DNA from: Rebecca billardiae RCC1528
Taxonomy: Eukaryota > Haptophyta
Direction: 5' to 3'
Length of the DNA stretch: 64,000 bases
Assembly (NCBI GenBank): GCA_965240325.2
Contig: OZ251223.1
Location: forward strand, 2,542,001-2,606,000
Positions 43,157 to 54,640 of the stretch are shown piece by piece. The first letter of the stretch is position 1, and each line of letters opens with the position of its first letter. The notes under the pieces were generated by a model. That model worked only from the letters and a program-made list of their open reading frames with translations. It did not search any database and had not been told where the DNA came from. A program made the translations under genes and the position numbers.

Positions 43157-43882
43157 AGAAGATTGCCCCGCGAGTACTATGCACAGCACGCTCCGCAGCA
43201 GACGCCTGCGACTTTTGCAGTGATACGCACGGCGCTCGCCGGATGTATCACGAGCGTCCGCTGGGCAGTGGACTGATGCTGAGTGACGCACGAGCCGGGC
43301 GGGGCCGGGGGGGGGGGGGGGGGGTGCAAGGAGAGCCGTTCTGGCTGTCCCGCCCCATAGTTGATTGATCTATCAGGTCCGCTTTGCCGCGCTGCGGGCG
43401 TGCATTCTGACGAGTGACCTACCCTGGCTGTCGTACCCGGGGTACCCGCGTCGCAGCGGACCGCCAGCTTGGGCGGCCCGCTCCAGCCGCCCCGCGACGC
43501 CGAGGACGGGCAGCTCTGCTCCTCTGGGTGTTGATTCACCCTGCCCTCCCTCCCTTTCTGGCATTCGGTCGGCTAACTGATGGTCGTACTATACAGCTAT
43601 ACCTATACTTAAACCGCCAGATCATTGGTTTTGCCATGACGATGGCGGGGATCGATCTGACTATCTCGCGCTCTTTGCTGGGCCCCGCCCAATCCGGATA
43701 TATGCCAGCACGCTGTATATACATCAGCACGGTTGCTTATTGTTGTAACTATACGTACTGAACTCGCGTGCGCGTCTGCTACTCACTTACTGAACAACTC
43801 GTAACGACGGCGTCGTACGTATTCAGATGAGACTATGTAGAGAGAGCCGAGAACTAGAGTGTCTGAGAGTCTGACAGACTCT

Positions 43883-44154
<272 letters not shown>

Positions 44155-44364
44155 AGTCAGCTCAATTATATTATTTAAAACGGCGCGCAGAGCCAGCTGA
44201 GACTCACACCGCAGCGCGGCACACACTGTCGTACTGCTAGAATCCGACCCCTCAGGCTGCTCACCGTGATTAGCTAGTGCTGTCGTCATCACTCGTCACA
44301 TCAGGTCAGCATCACGCGCGACTATGACTTATTATTATTATTATTATAGATCATCGTCATCGTC

Positions 44365-44546
44365 ATCAATATCAATATCAATATCAATATCAATATCAAT
44401 ATCAATATCAATATCAATATCAATATCAATATCAATATCAATATCAATATCAATATCAATATCAATATCAATATCAATATCAATATCAATATCAATATCA
44501 ATATCAATATCAATATCAATATCAATATCAATATCAATATCAATAT

Positions 44547-44550
<4 letters not shown>
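44365..44550. repeat. (ATCAAT)n hexanucleotide array
   Basis: About 31 perfect copies of ATCAAT directly continuing into a TA array. Confidence 0.97.

Positions 44551-44616
<66 letters not shown>
44549..44616. repeat. (TA)n microsatellite
   Basis: About 68 bp of TA following the hexanucleotide array without a gap. Confidence 0.96.
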
Positions 44617-44619
<3 letters not shown>

Positions 44620-45039
44620 TGTATAGATCGGATCCGGGCTCATCATCATCGTCGTCATGAGTCGTCATCATCGTCATCGGGCGCTCATCCCGGAAGTCCA
44701 GGCTCACAGTGTGAGTCGTGGGCGTGGCGGCGTTCGGACGTTCGGTCTCCCTGAAGACAGCGCGCCTGCTGACAGAGTGACGGGCACAGTGACGAGCAGG
44801 CGTGCACTAGCTAGTCTCAGACCAGCAATGCAGGCGTGATGGATTGGTCGTCGCCACTAGGCAGCCATGCGCACCATGCCCAGCGAATGGTGCCGTGCTG
44901 TGAATGGTGCCGTGCTGTCGCCACGGCCTCTGTGGCTGTGCGGACGTGACACTTCGCCATCGCTCTGCGCCTGCGGACCTCGTCTGTAGCACTGCGTCAG
45001 CACGGCTCGGGCTGCCGCAGTTCGGGCTGCCGCGCGAGC

Positions 45040-47117
45040 CTATGCGACCCGCGAGGTGAGTGCGGGTTCCCACATCTCGGCGGCCAGCGCGCGACGCACC
45101 TCCTCTGCCGATGCGCCGACCGTGCGCTGCGCGATGCCGAGCCGCTGGCACTCGAGCACGACCGCCGTCGCGACGTTCAGGCTGACCTCGCGGATGCGCC
45201 GCGGGTGCGGCACCACGCGGTCCTCGGCAATGTCCTGCGCATCGAGCGAGTTCGCCACGGCCTCTGCGGCCACGAGGAAGACGCTGTCCGGGAGGTTGCG
45301 CGCGCGGCAGCGCACGGCGCCAAACGAGATCCCCGGGAAGCAGTAGACGTTGTTCACCTGCCCGGGGTGGCGCGTGCTGCCCCCGGCGTGCACGGGCTCG
45401 AACGAGGTGCCGCTGCCGTAGATGACGCGGCCATCAGTCCAGCCGTACGCGTCCGCGGCGCTCACCTCCGCCTGCGTGCGCGGGTTCGACAGCGCGAACA
45501 CGGTCGGCCTGCCCCCGCCCTCGTCACCTCCGCCCGCGCCCTTCCCCTCGAGCAGCGCGTCGAGCACCGCGCGGTCAAAGCAGCCGGGCGCGACGCCCAC
45601 GGCGCCGACGAGGAACGCGGGGCGCACGTGCCGCACGAGCGAGGCGAGGTCGTGCGCGTCGTCCAAGAAGCTTGGGCGGCCGACGCGCGCGAGCGCGCGC
45701 TGGTCGGCGTTGCGGAAGTTGCCCGCGCCCGCGCCCGAGCCGCCGCCGCCGCCGTCGGCCGTGGCGTCGGGCGCGCGCCAGAGCAGCCCGCGCGAGTTTG
45801 TGAGGGCGATGCGCTCGAGCGGCACGCCTGCCGCGTGGACGAGCAGCGAGGCGGCGCCAAGGTTGGCCGAGCCAGCGCCGTGGAAGAGCATCGTCTCGCC
45901 GCTCGCGCGCAGCTGCCCGACCAGGTCCGTCGCGTTGGGATTGCGCAGCTTGAGCGCGCCCAGGATGCCCGCCACAGTCACCGCGGCCGTGCCCTGCGAG
46001 CGCGCGCGCGCGCGCGACGCGCGCGGGCAGATCAGCGAGGCGGCGCGCGCGGCACAGCCTCGAGCAGACCCTTCCATGCCCGCGGGGTGGGACGGGCGCA
46101 TGGCCGCGCACTGCGCGCGCAGGGCGGGCGCACCTGGATGTCGTCGTTGTACGTGAGGAACCGGCCGCGCGTGCGCTCGAGCAGCGGGAACGCGTCGTTC
46201 GAGTTGAAGTCCTCGAACTGGAGCAGCACGTGCTGGCCGAAGAGCTGCGTCGCCGCCTGCATGAACTCCTCCACCAGGCTCGCCTCGCCAAAGAAGCACG
46301 TGTTCACGCGCGCGCCGCCGGGCTCGGGCGCGTCCTGCTCGCGCGGCCGTCGCGCGCCCGTGTAGCGTGGATGGGTGCTGATCGGCAGCCGCGCGGTGTT
46401 CCCGGACGGGTCGGAGATGCCGACGTCGAGCAGGACGGGGATGGTGCGCCGCGGATCGAAGCCTGCGCACACCGTGTACAGGTCGAGCTTGCCGATCGGG
46501 ATGCCCATACCCCATGCGCCAAGGTCGCCGAGCCCGAGGATTCGGCCGCCGTCTGTGAAGACGATCGCGTCGACCTCGTACGTGCCGTCGGCGCGGCGGC
46601 CGAGGGCGTGCGCGCGGGCGTACTCCTCGAGGACGTCGCGCACGCGCCCTTGGTGCTCGAGCGAGACGTAGCACCCGCGCTCGGGCAGGGGCAGCTGTCC
46701 GAACTTTTGGCACGCCTCGCCAACCGTCGGCGTGTACACGACTGGCAACAGCACATCGGGCGCGGCGAGCAGCGTCGCGTAGTAGAGCTCGGGGTCCTTG
46801 GAGAAGAGCGTGCGCATGTACGCATAGGCCCACAGGAGGTGGCCGAGCGACATGGCCGCCTTGACCTGCGCCAGCGCGTCCTCGACGCTCGATGCGGTCA
46901 CCATCGCGCCGAGCATGCGCTCAAGTGCAGCCGACTCGGCCGTCGCGCCGTTCCACGCGGCCACGCCGCCGGCTTCCGCCACGGCCCGCGGGAGCGACAG
47001 CGAGCGGGCCGGCGTCGAGCTGTCCGGTGGTGGGCCCGACGCAAACGCGGCTGGCGCAAAGCACGCCAAGAACAGCACGCGCCGTGCGGCGGATGGCGAG
47101 CTTATCAGCGCCGCCAT
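45040..47117 (-). CDS. Malic enzyme, NAD(P)-dependent
   Basis: Two exons, 47117-46134 and 45993-45040, give 645 aa; the intron (140 nt) is GT-AG and rebuilds 'LTYNDDIQ-GTAAVTVAGI'. It decarboxylates malate to pyruvate, producing CO2 and NAD(P)H. Signatures are 'PVVYTPTVGEACQKFGQL', 'FTDGGRILGLGDLGAWGMGI', 'LQFEDFNSNDAFPLLER', the nucleotide-binding 'FHGAGSANLGAASLLV', 'ALSNPRTQAEVSAADAYGW', 'VIYGSGTSFEPV' and 'PGQVNNVYCFPGISFGAV'. The N-terminus ('AARRVLFLACFAPAAFASG') looks like a secretory-type leader followed by a Ser/Pro-rich stretch, which in algae with complex plastids can be a bipartite plastid leader; a mitochondrial leader is the alternative. A Gly-rich insertion ('GGGGGSGAGAGNF') and a second one ('GKGAGGGDEGGG') interrupt the second domain. 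The coenzyme preference is not decided here. Confidence 0.94.
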
Positions 47118-47347
47118 CTCGTCCGATGACGGCCGGGAAGCTCCGCGCGATCAAATCCCGACCGCCTTCCTTCCCAGCATCCTTTTTCCGGGTCCCGGGA
47201 AGCGACTCCATCGGTCCATCCTGCGCTGAAGGCCTTGATCGAATGATCGTCGCGCTGTCGCGGGCTCGCGGCACGAGGGCGCGTGATCAGCGACGACCGC
47301 CGGGCGCCACGCGGACTTGAAGCCGAGTGGCTCGCTGGCCTGGTCGC
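47118..47347. promoter_or_regulatory. Divergent intergenic region between malic enzyme and RRP4
   Basis: 230 bp between the two start codons must hold both promoters and 5' UTRs. No specific site recognised. Confidence 0.35.
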
Positions 47348-48328
47348 ATGATCTTCTGCGGCGACGCAGATGAGGCCGCGGGGCGCCTCGCATCCTCGGG
47401 CGTCGGCGCATCGGGCGCTCACGGGACATGGGTCACACCTGGCGAGGAGCTGTGCGAGGAGTCAGGCTTCCTGCGCGGGCACGGCACCTTTGTGCAGAAC
47501 GGGATGCTGGTGGCGGCGGTCGCGGGCGTCGTCGAGCGCGTGAACAAGCTCGTGTCCGTTCGCCCGTACAAGGCGCGATACACTGGCGAGGTGGGCGACG
47601 TCGTCGTGTGCCGCGTGCTAGACGTCGGCGCGAAGCGGTGGAAGGTCGACGTGAACGCGCGGCAGCACGGCGTGCTGCTGCTGTCATCCATCAATCTGCC
47701 GGGCGGGGAGCAGCGCCGGCGCACCGCTGAGGACCAGCTCAACATGCGGCAGTTCTACGTGGAGCACGACCTGCTCAGCGCCGAGGTGCAGACCTTCTTC
47801 GCAGACGGCGCCATGTCGATGCACACGCGCTCGCTCAAGTACGGCAAGCTCAGCGGCGGTCAGCTGGTGGTCGTCACCGCAGCGCTTGTGAAGCGCGCGA
47901 AGCAGCACTTCCACTCGTTCCCGTTCGGCGTCGACGTGATCTTTGGCATGAACGGCTTCGTCTGGGTCGGCGCGGCGCACGGTGAGGGTGGCGCCAGCGC
48001 GGGCGCCACCGCGCCCACCAACGAGGAGTCGGACGCGACGGCTGCCGCGGCGGCAGACGTGCCGCCCGACCTCCGCGAGCGCCTATGTCGAGTGGCCAAC
48101 GCGCTGCGCGTCCTCGACTCCCTCTTCCTGCCCATCACCGCGGCGACGGTACTCGCCGTGTACAGTGCGAGCGTGGACCTGCAGGTCACAGCGAGGGAGA
48201 TGCTGCACCCAGACGTGTTGCCGCGGCTCGCTGGCGCCGTCCGCGAGAGCGCACTCGGTGGAGCCGCGCGGATGGCGGACGGCGAAGGCGCGGCTGCCAC
48301 GGGCGGCGCGCTACCAGAGGCCGTGTAG
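47348..48328 (+). CDS. RRP4: Exosome complex cap subunit RRP4 (EXOSC2-like)
   Basis: Single exon, 326 aa; ATG at 47348 (the frame is open further upstream but begins there with a GTG). The N-terminal domain has 'VTPGEELCEESGFLRGHGTF' as in Rrp4 ('VTPGE..T...GFMRGHGTY'). The S1 domain follows: 'NKLVSVRPYKARYTGEVGDV', 'GAKRWKVDVNARQHGVLLLS', then the RRP4-typical 'INLPGGEQRRRTAEDQLNMR' and 'HTRSLKYGKLSGGQLVVV'. A KH-like domain ends the homologous part ('FGVDVIFGMNGFVWVG'). RRP4 sits on top of the nine-subunit RNA exosome and threads RNA for 3'-5' decay and processing. The acidic/Ala-rich insertion around residues 215-240 and the C-terminal Ala-rich tail are extra. The gene is divergent from malic enzyme. 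Confidence 0.93.
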   Translation: MIFCGDADEAAGRLASSGVGASGAHGTWVTPGEELCEESGFLRGHGTFVQNGMLVAAVAGVVERVNKLVSVRPYKARYTGEVGDVVVCRVLDVGAKRWKVDVNARQHGVLLLSSINLPGGEQRRRTAEDQLNMRQFYVEHDLLSAEVQTFFADGAMSMHTRSLKYGKLSGGQLVVVTAALVKRAKQHFHSFPFGVDVIFGMNGFVWVGAAHGEGGASAGATAPTNEESDATAAAAADVPPDLRERLCRVANALRVLDSLFLPITAATVLAVYSASVDLQVTAREMLHPDVLPRLAGAVRESALGGAARMADGEGAAATGGALPEAV

Positions 48329-49202
48329 TGGCAGCCCAACGACGGTGATGATGATGCCAGCGGCGTTCGTGCTGCCAACTGATGATGCGGCACGGTGCCG
48401 TGCCGCGAGCAGTGACCGGACTGTGAGTGTTAACTCGGACTCGGTGAGTGGCAGCTTGACGAACAATCGTTTATCAACGTCATTCGTCAACGCGAGACAC
48501 GAAGCCTCGTCAGTGACAATTTAGCCTGATGACGAGAGTGATCTATAATGCTAATACTACAGCTCGACTGCCTCAGAGCATCAGCATTCGTCGGGATTTC
48601 GGGCGGCGGCCCGCGTCACGGTCGGGCGGTGACTGCCGGACGCAGAGATAGAGTAATTATTCTGTCAGAATCACACTTCAGTTTCACACTGTCGTGTACG
48701 TAGGCTGACCGACTGCCACTGGTGACGACTGGAATCGGCTGACGAGTGACGGCGACGCCGCGCGGACCGGCGCCTGAGTCCTCGGGGCCTGGCGGCCCGG
48801 CGGCCGAGCGGCCCGCCAGTGCCACTGGCGGTCCGGCTCCACCGCTCCGGATTCGGGAGCGGCGGGGAACGAATCGACCCAGAGTGGTGGCGTACCGTGT
48901 GCCAGTTCTTCAGTGTGCCCGAGCAGGTGGTCGTTGCTATCGCGTAGCAGTCCTCGCGCGGCTACAAGTAAAGCGCAACAGCAGATCATGCAGCGCATGC
49001 GAACATGAGCCCTCTCACTCTCCCGGGAGGCAGGGGAAGCGCTCGGTCCGCCATTGCTGTTCGGCTCGCCCCTAACTACTTTTGCCAGTGCGGTTGTGTC
49101 CGGTGACGAACGCCGCAGCGCCGGGCGGGAGCGCTGCGGCGACGACACACGGCCGAGTGAGCAGCGAAGAGCACCACTGCTGCGTCCTCGCTGCACGGCG
49201 AC
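48329..49202. other. Intergenic region
   Basis: About 870 bp between RRP4 and NUP98. No gene or repeat recognised. Confidence 0.5.
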
Positions 49203-52200
49203 ATGTTCGGCGCCGCAGGCGGCTTCGGCGGCGGCCAGCAGCCCGCGTTCGGCGCGAATCCGGGTGGAGCTGCTCCCTTCGGCCAGGCTGCAGGCGGCGG
49301 CTTCGGCGCGCGCCCTGCCGCTGGCGGTCTCTTTGGCGGCACGCAAGCAGGGCCGACCTTTGGTGCGCCGCCGTGCGCCGCGCTGCGCGCGTCGGGTGCA
49401 TGCTTCGCCGCCAGGTCGCACGCGCAGCAGCGGCAGGCGCCCACATCGCGACCCGACCACGCAGCTGGCAGCCCTTCACTGCGGCGCGCTGCCAATCGCC
49501 CCGGCTCATCCCCTCGCGCCGCGCGCCGCGTGCCGCGCGCCGCGTGCGCCGTGCAGGCGCGAGCGCGACACCCACATTCGGGCAGGCTGGCGGGGGGGCG
49601 TTCGGCGCAGCGGGTGGCGCGCCCACGTTCGGGGCGGGCACGAGCACCACGCCCGCCTTCGGCGCGGGCGCGACGGGCGCTGCGGGTGGCAGCCTCTTTG
49701 GCGGCGGCGCGGGCGGCGCGGGCGGCGCGGGAGGATCGCTCTTCGGCTCGACGGCGCCGGCGGGCTTCGGCGGCGCGGGCGGCACGACTACCGCGGGCGG
49801 GTTCGGCGCCGGCGCGGCCGGCGGGTTCGGCAAGCCGGCTGGCACGCCTGGCTTCGGCGCGACCGGCGCCTCGCCCTTTGGCGCGGCCGGCGGCGCGGGT
49901 GGCGCCGCTCCGTTCGGTGTGCGCTCGGCAGCATCGCCGCGCTCGCGCTGTGCCCGCCGCGCGGCGGCGGCGTGCACCCACGCCCACCCTCCTCTGACCC
50001 CGCGCCCCGCGCGCCCCGCGCATCCGCGCGCGCGCGCGCATCCGCGCGCGCAGGCGCGGCTTCAGGCGGCGCGTTCGGCGCGGCGGGAGGCGGCTTTGGC
50101 GCGGGCGGCACGCAGCCTGGCGGCTCGCTGTTCGGCGCGGCGCCCGCGGGCGGCGCGGGGGGCTTCGGCGTCTCGGGCGCGGCGGGGGGGAGCCCCTTCG
50201 GCGCGCCCAAGCCGCAGGGCGCCGGCACCACGTCGCTCTTTGGAGGCGGCGCCGCCGGCTCGCCGTTCGGTGCGGGCGCGGGCGGCGCGGGCGCGTTTGG
50301 CGCGAGCGCGGGGGCGGCGGGCGCGGGCGGGCTCTTCGGCGGCGGCGGCGCGGCGCCGTTCGGCGCGCAGCCCGGCGGCGGGCTGTTCGGCGGCGGCGTG
50401 GGCGCGCCGCAGCAGGCCGCCGTCGGCACGGGCGTGCCGCCCTACCAGCCCACCCAGCGCGAGGACTCGTCGCTCACGGCGGGCGCGGCCGGCCAGAAGT
50501 TCAACTACCACTCGATCACGATGATGCCCGCGTACGCGCCCAAGTCGTTCGAGGAGCTGCGCGCGGAGGACTACGCGCGCGGGAACCGCGGCATCGCGCC
50601 GGGCTCCGCCGCGGGGCAGGCCGGCGGCCTGTTCAACGCGGGCGGCGCGGCCGGGTTTGGCGCGCAGGGCCTGGCGGGGGGGCAGCAGCAGCGCAGCCCG
50701 TTCGGCGCGCCCGGCGGCGGCAGCCCGTTCGGCGCGCCGAGCGGCGGCGCGCCGTCCCTCTTCGGCGGCGCCGGCGCCGCGGGCGCGAGCGCCGCCTCGC
50801 CCTTCGGCAGCGCGCTCGGCGGCGGCGCGGGCGCGGGCGGCGCGGGCAGTCTGTTTGGCGGCGCGGGCGGCGCGGCGCCCACGCCCAGCCCGTTCGGCAT
50901 GCCGGCGAGCTCGACGCCGTCGCTCTTCGGCGGCGCGGCGGGCGGCGCGGCGAACCCGTTCGGCGCGCCCGGCGCGCAGCAGCCCGGCGCCGGCCTCTTC
51001 GGCGCGCGCCCCGCGACCAGCGGGCTCGGGGCGACCGGCCCGTTCGGAGGCGGCGGCGCGCCCGGCGCGCAGCCGTTTGGCGGCGCGGCCGGCGGCGGCG
51101 CGGGCGGGCTGTTCGGCGGGGGCGCGGCGATGGGCGCGGGCGGCGCGCCGGGCGCGGGCGGCGGCGGCCTCTTCGGCGCGCCGCAGCAGCAGATGCCCGC
51201 CGGCGGCTCCTCCCTCTTCGGCGCCCCCCCGGGCGCGGGCGCGCAGCCCGGCGCCGGCCTCTTCGGCGCGCCGCCCGCGAGCGGCGCCGGCGGCGGCCTG
51301 TTCGGCGCGGGCGCGGGCGGCGGCGGGCTGTTCGGCGGCGGCGGGATGGGCGGCGGGCTCGGCGGCGCGGCGGGCGGCGCGTCGCTCTTCGGCGCGCCCT
51401 CCGCGGGCGCGATGGGCGGCGCGGGCGCGGGCGGCGCTCCGTCGCTCTTCGGAGGCGGCGGCGCGTCGGGCGCGCCTCCCGCCGGTGGCCTCTTCGGCGC
51501 CGGACCGTTCGGCGCGGCGGCGGGCGGCGCGCCGGGCGGCATGGGCCTCGGCGGGCTTGGCGCGGGCGGCGCGGCAGGCGGCGCGGGCGCGGGGCTCTTC
51601 GGCGGCGGCGCCGCCGGCGGATTCGGCGGCGCGGCGTGTGGCGGGCTCGGCGGGTACGGCCTGGGCGGCGCGCAGCAGCAGGGCGGCATGGGAGCGCCCA
51701 TGGGCATGGGCGGGCTCGGCGCGGGCGCGGGCGGCGGCGCGCTCGGCGCGGCCGCGCTCGGCGGGCTGGCGAGCGCGGCGATGAACGCGCTGGCGCTCAT
51801 GCCACCCGCGCTCGGCGCCGCCGCGACGAGCGGCTCGCCGTACGGCGAGCACTCGCTCTTCAGGCCCGCCGCGTCTGCGGCCGGCGGCGCCGACGGCGAG
51901 CGGCGCGCGCCGCGCACCGCGCCGCGCCCGAGCTCCGCGCCGCCGCCGCTCGTCGGCTCGGCGCCGCGCACAGCCGTGCGGCTTGCGCCGCGGCACACGT
52001 GGCTACAGATGCCCGCGCTCGGCGCCGCCGGCTCGGCCGCGCTCGGCGCGCCCGAGGGCGCGCGGCCCGACAGCGGCGCGCGCGGCGCGCCGCCCTCGTC
52101 GCTGCTCAGCGCGGTGCGCTCGCCTCTGGCTCTGGACCTGGGGCCTGCGGGCGGCGCGACGCCGTCCGCGCCGGCTGGGCCGGCGGGCGCGGAGGGCGGC

Positions 52201-52293
52201 GGGCGCGGCGCGCCGTCGTCGGCGCGCGCGCCGCCCTCGTCCGCGCTGCGCATGCCCCGCGCCGCGCCCACGCCGCCGCGCGCGCACGACGTG

Positions 52294-52326
<33 letters not shown>

Positions 52327-53553
52327 GCGGACGGGCGCGCGGGCGGCGGCGGCGCCGTGCGGAGCCCCGCTGAGCCGGGCGCGGGCGGCGGCGAGGCAAG
52401 CGGCGCGTGCGTGGACGGCGGCGGCGCGGCGCACTCGGCGGCCGAGCGCGCCGCCGCCGCCGCCGAGCTCAGCCGCCCGCCCGCCGGGCTGATGCGCCCC
52501 CAGCCCATGCCCGTCGGCAGCGCGCCGCGCGCGCACCAGGCCGTTCTGGTCGACTTGGCCGACGCGGCCGCAGACGCGCACGACCGCGCGCTCGCGTCCG
52601 CCGAGCTGTACGGCGGGGACGCGGCGGGCGCGGAGGGCGCGGAGCAGGGGGAGGAGAGCACCGAGCTGATGGGCGGCGCGCGCTCGGCGCGCAAGCCGCC
52701 GCCCGCCGCCTCGGCGCCGCGCCGCCTCACGCCGCCCGCGCCGACGCCGTCGACGACGGCGCGCGGCCGCGGCGAGGCCTCGAGCGCCGACGCGGACGGC
52801 GGCCGGCTCGAGACCCGCCCCTACTCGCGCGCCGAGCTGCACGAGGCGTCGTCCAGCACGCTGGCTGCGGTGCAGGCACGCGCCGCGCCGCGCCGCGCCG
52901 CCGCCGCCGCGCGCCGCCGTGCACGCGAGCTGGCCGAGGCTGCGCGCACCCTGCGCCGCCGTGCGCGCGCGAACACGCCCCTCACGCGCGCGGCCCCTGC
53001 GTGCGCCGCCCCCGCCGCCGCTCGCGCCATCAGGACTTTGAGGTCTTCGTCGACGGCGTGGGCGCGGTGCGCTGGCCGGGCCGCACGGACGTGCGCGACC
53101 TGCTCAGCTCGCTCGACGATCTCGTCGCCATCTCCGAGCGCTCCGTCGAGGTCTACCCGGAGGGCACGCGCAAGCCGGCGCGCGGGCATGAGCTCAACAA
53201 GCCGGCGGTGGTCACGCTCGAGCGCGTGCAGCTGGCGCGCAGGCACGCCGGCGGCAACGAGGCGCGCAGCGCCGCGCAGTTCGAGGTGCGCGGCTCGGCG
53301 CCGCGCGCGCGCGCGCAGCCGAGCGCGCCGCTGCGCCCGCGCTCGGAGGAAGCGCTCGCGTGCGCTCGGCTCACCCCTCCCTCCCGACGCGCGCCCGCCC
53401 GCGCCCCGTGCGCACCGCCCGCGCCCCCTGCGCACCGCGCGCGCGCCGCAGGAGAAGCTGCGGCGCAAGCTGGCAGAGTCGGACGCGGAGGCGGAGCACG
53501 TCTCGTGGGACCGACACAGCGGCCGCTGGGTCTTCCGCGTCGAGCACTTCTGA
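49203..53553 (+). CDS. NUP98: Nucleoporin NUP98 with FG/GLFG repeats and C-terminal S59 domain
   Basis: Exons 49203-49362, 49557-49916, 50054-52875 (or 52869), 53034-53285 and 53452-53553 give about 1231 aa. It starts 'MFGAAGGFGGGQQPAFGANP' and carries dozens of FG motifs, mostly 'GGLFG', 'SLFG' and 'PFG', which form the selective barrier of the nuclear pore. Within them is the GLEBS-like Gle2/Rae1-binding segment 'NYHSITMMPAYAPKSFEELR' + 'AEDYARGNRG'. The C-terminal S59 domain is seen in 'DFEVFVDGVGAVRWPGRTDV', 'ERSVEVYPEGTRKPARGHEL', 'NKPAVVTLERVQL' and, across the last intron, 'EKLRRKLAESDAEAEHVSWD' then 'GRWVFRVEHF'. The stop codon follows directly after the HF where NUP98-NUP96 precursors self-cleave, so no NUP96 part is encoded. 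The fourth donor is either GT at 52870 or GC at 52876; the GC choice preserves 'LAAVQDFEV'. Confidence 0.93.
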
Positions 53554-54640
53554 GCCCGGGCTGCTCTGAGGGCCGAGTCGATGTGCGAACCCCGCCGACG
53601 CGCGCGCGCGGCATCTCGGAAGTGATCTCGGATCCCGTCCCGCCGGGCTGCGCCACATCGCGTCTCACTGTCCTCCGCCGAGCCGCGGGCCACTCGAAGC
53701 CGCGGCATAGCGCGCGCATCAGAAGACGTTGCCTGGTCTCGCTCAGCCGCAACTTGGCCTTGCGCGGGCCAGTATGTCGCTCAGCGAGTCGCGCGGCACT
53801 ACCAGGCGCGGACTCGTTGCTCGTACGACGTACCGAGTCAGCATGAATCGGCGTGGATGATGTGGAATCTCCGATGAAGACTGACGTCGGACCCCGCGCC
53901 GCGCGTTGAATACGATAATAGTCAAACAAAAACGACGACCATGATTAACGAGCAATTCCGCCATACCCAAGTGAGTACTCGACCAAGGAAGTATAATATA
54001 CTAGTAATGCAGTAATGTCAGCCTTCCAACCGAGCCCGCCGCCAATAATGATAACGGGCTCCGTGCCGTTACAGTTTACTATTCCGCCCCCTCTGGAGGC
54101 GGGCTGTCCACAGTGGAGTGGTGTCAAGACACTAGGTGTCTCGGTCAGTGGTTTGAGGTTGGGTGAGGGCCCGTGGTGGTTGGTTGGGGGCTGGCCAGGG
54201 TAGGGCTGGAGGCTTCGGCCGCCAGCCTGATCACCCGGAGCCCGTTATAAAGGGGAATTTAAGAGACTATTGAAAGCGTGATTACCCAACTTCGAGCCGG
54301 TACGGGGCGTTCATCGCGCCGGCATAACAATCAAGTAACCGCGCGTGCGCACGAGGCGAGTTCTGGGCCTTTAATTAACCAAGGGAGATACAGGTCATAC
54401 CATGATGAGGTTTTAGTAATGTGTACGACGTGTATGTAGATACCCATGCCGGTACGGCTAAACCACCTGTTGGCAGTTGTTCATTATTGGCAGGCACCGC
54501 AAGACCAAAGGAAATTGACTAAAATAAGACTGTGGACTCGATCGAACAAGGGAGTTCTTCACTCGAAGCTGGATTCCCGATCGCAAGGCCAGTTCGGACT
54601 GTCTTCGACTCTTCGTCGACATCGGAAGCGAGTCTCGAGC
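53554..54640. other. Intergenic region
   Basis: About 1.1 kb. The part 53900-54450 is AT-richer than neighbours. A CCGCC-CCTCTGGA-GGCGGG-type hairpin lies near 54091-54110; no RNA family was recognised. Confidence 0.5.

Noticed and set aside
54080-54130. Possible structured RNA (GC hairpin near 54091)
   Set aside because: Only one short stem; no tRNA arms, snRNA Sm site or other family landmark.
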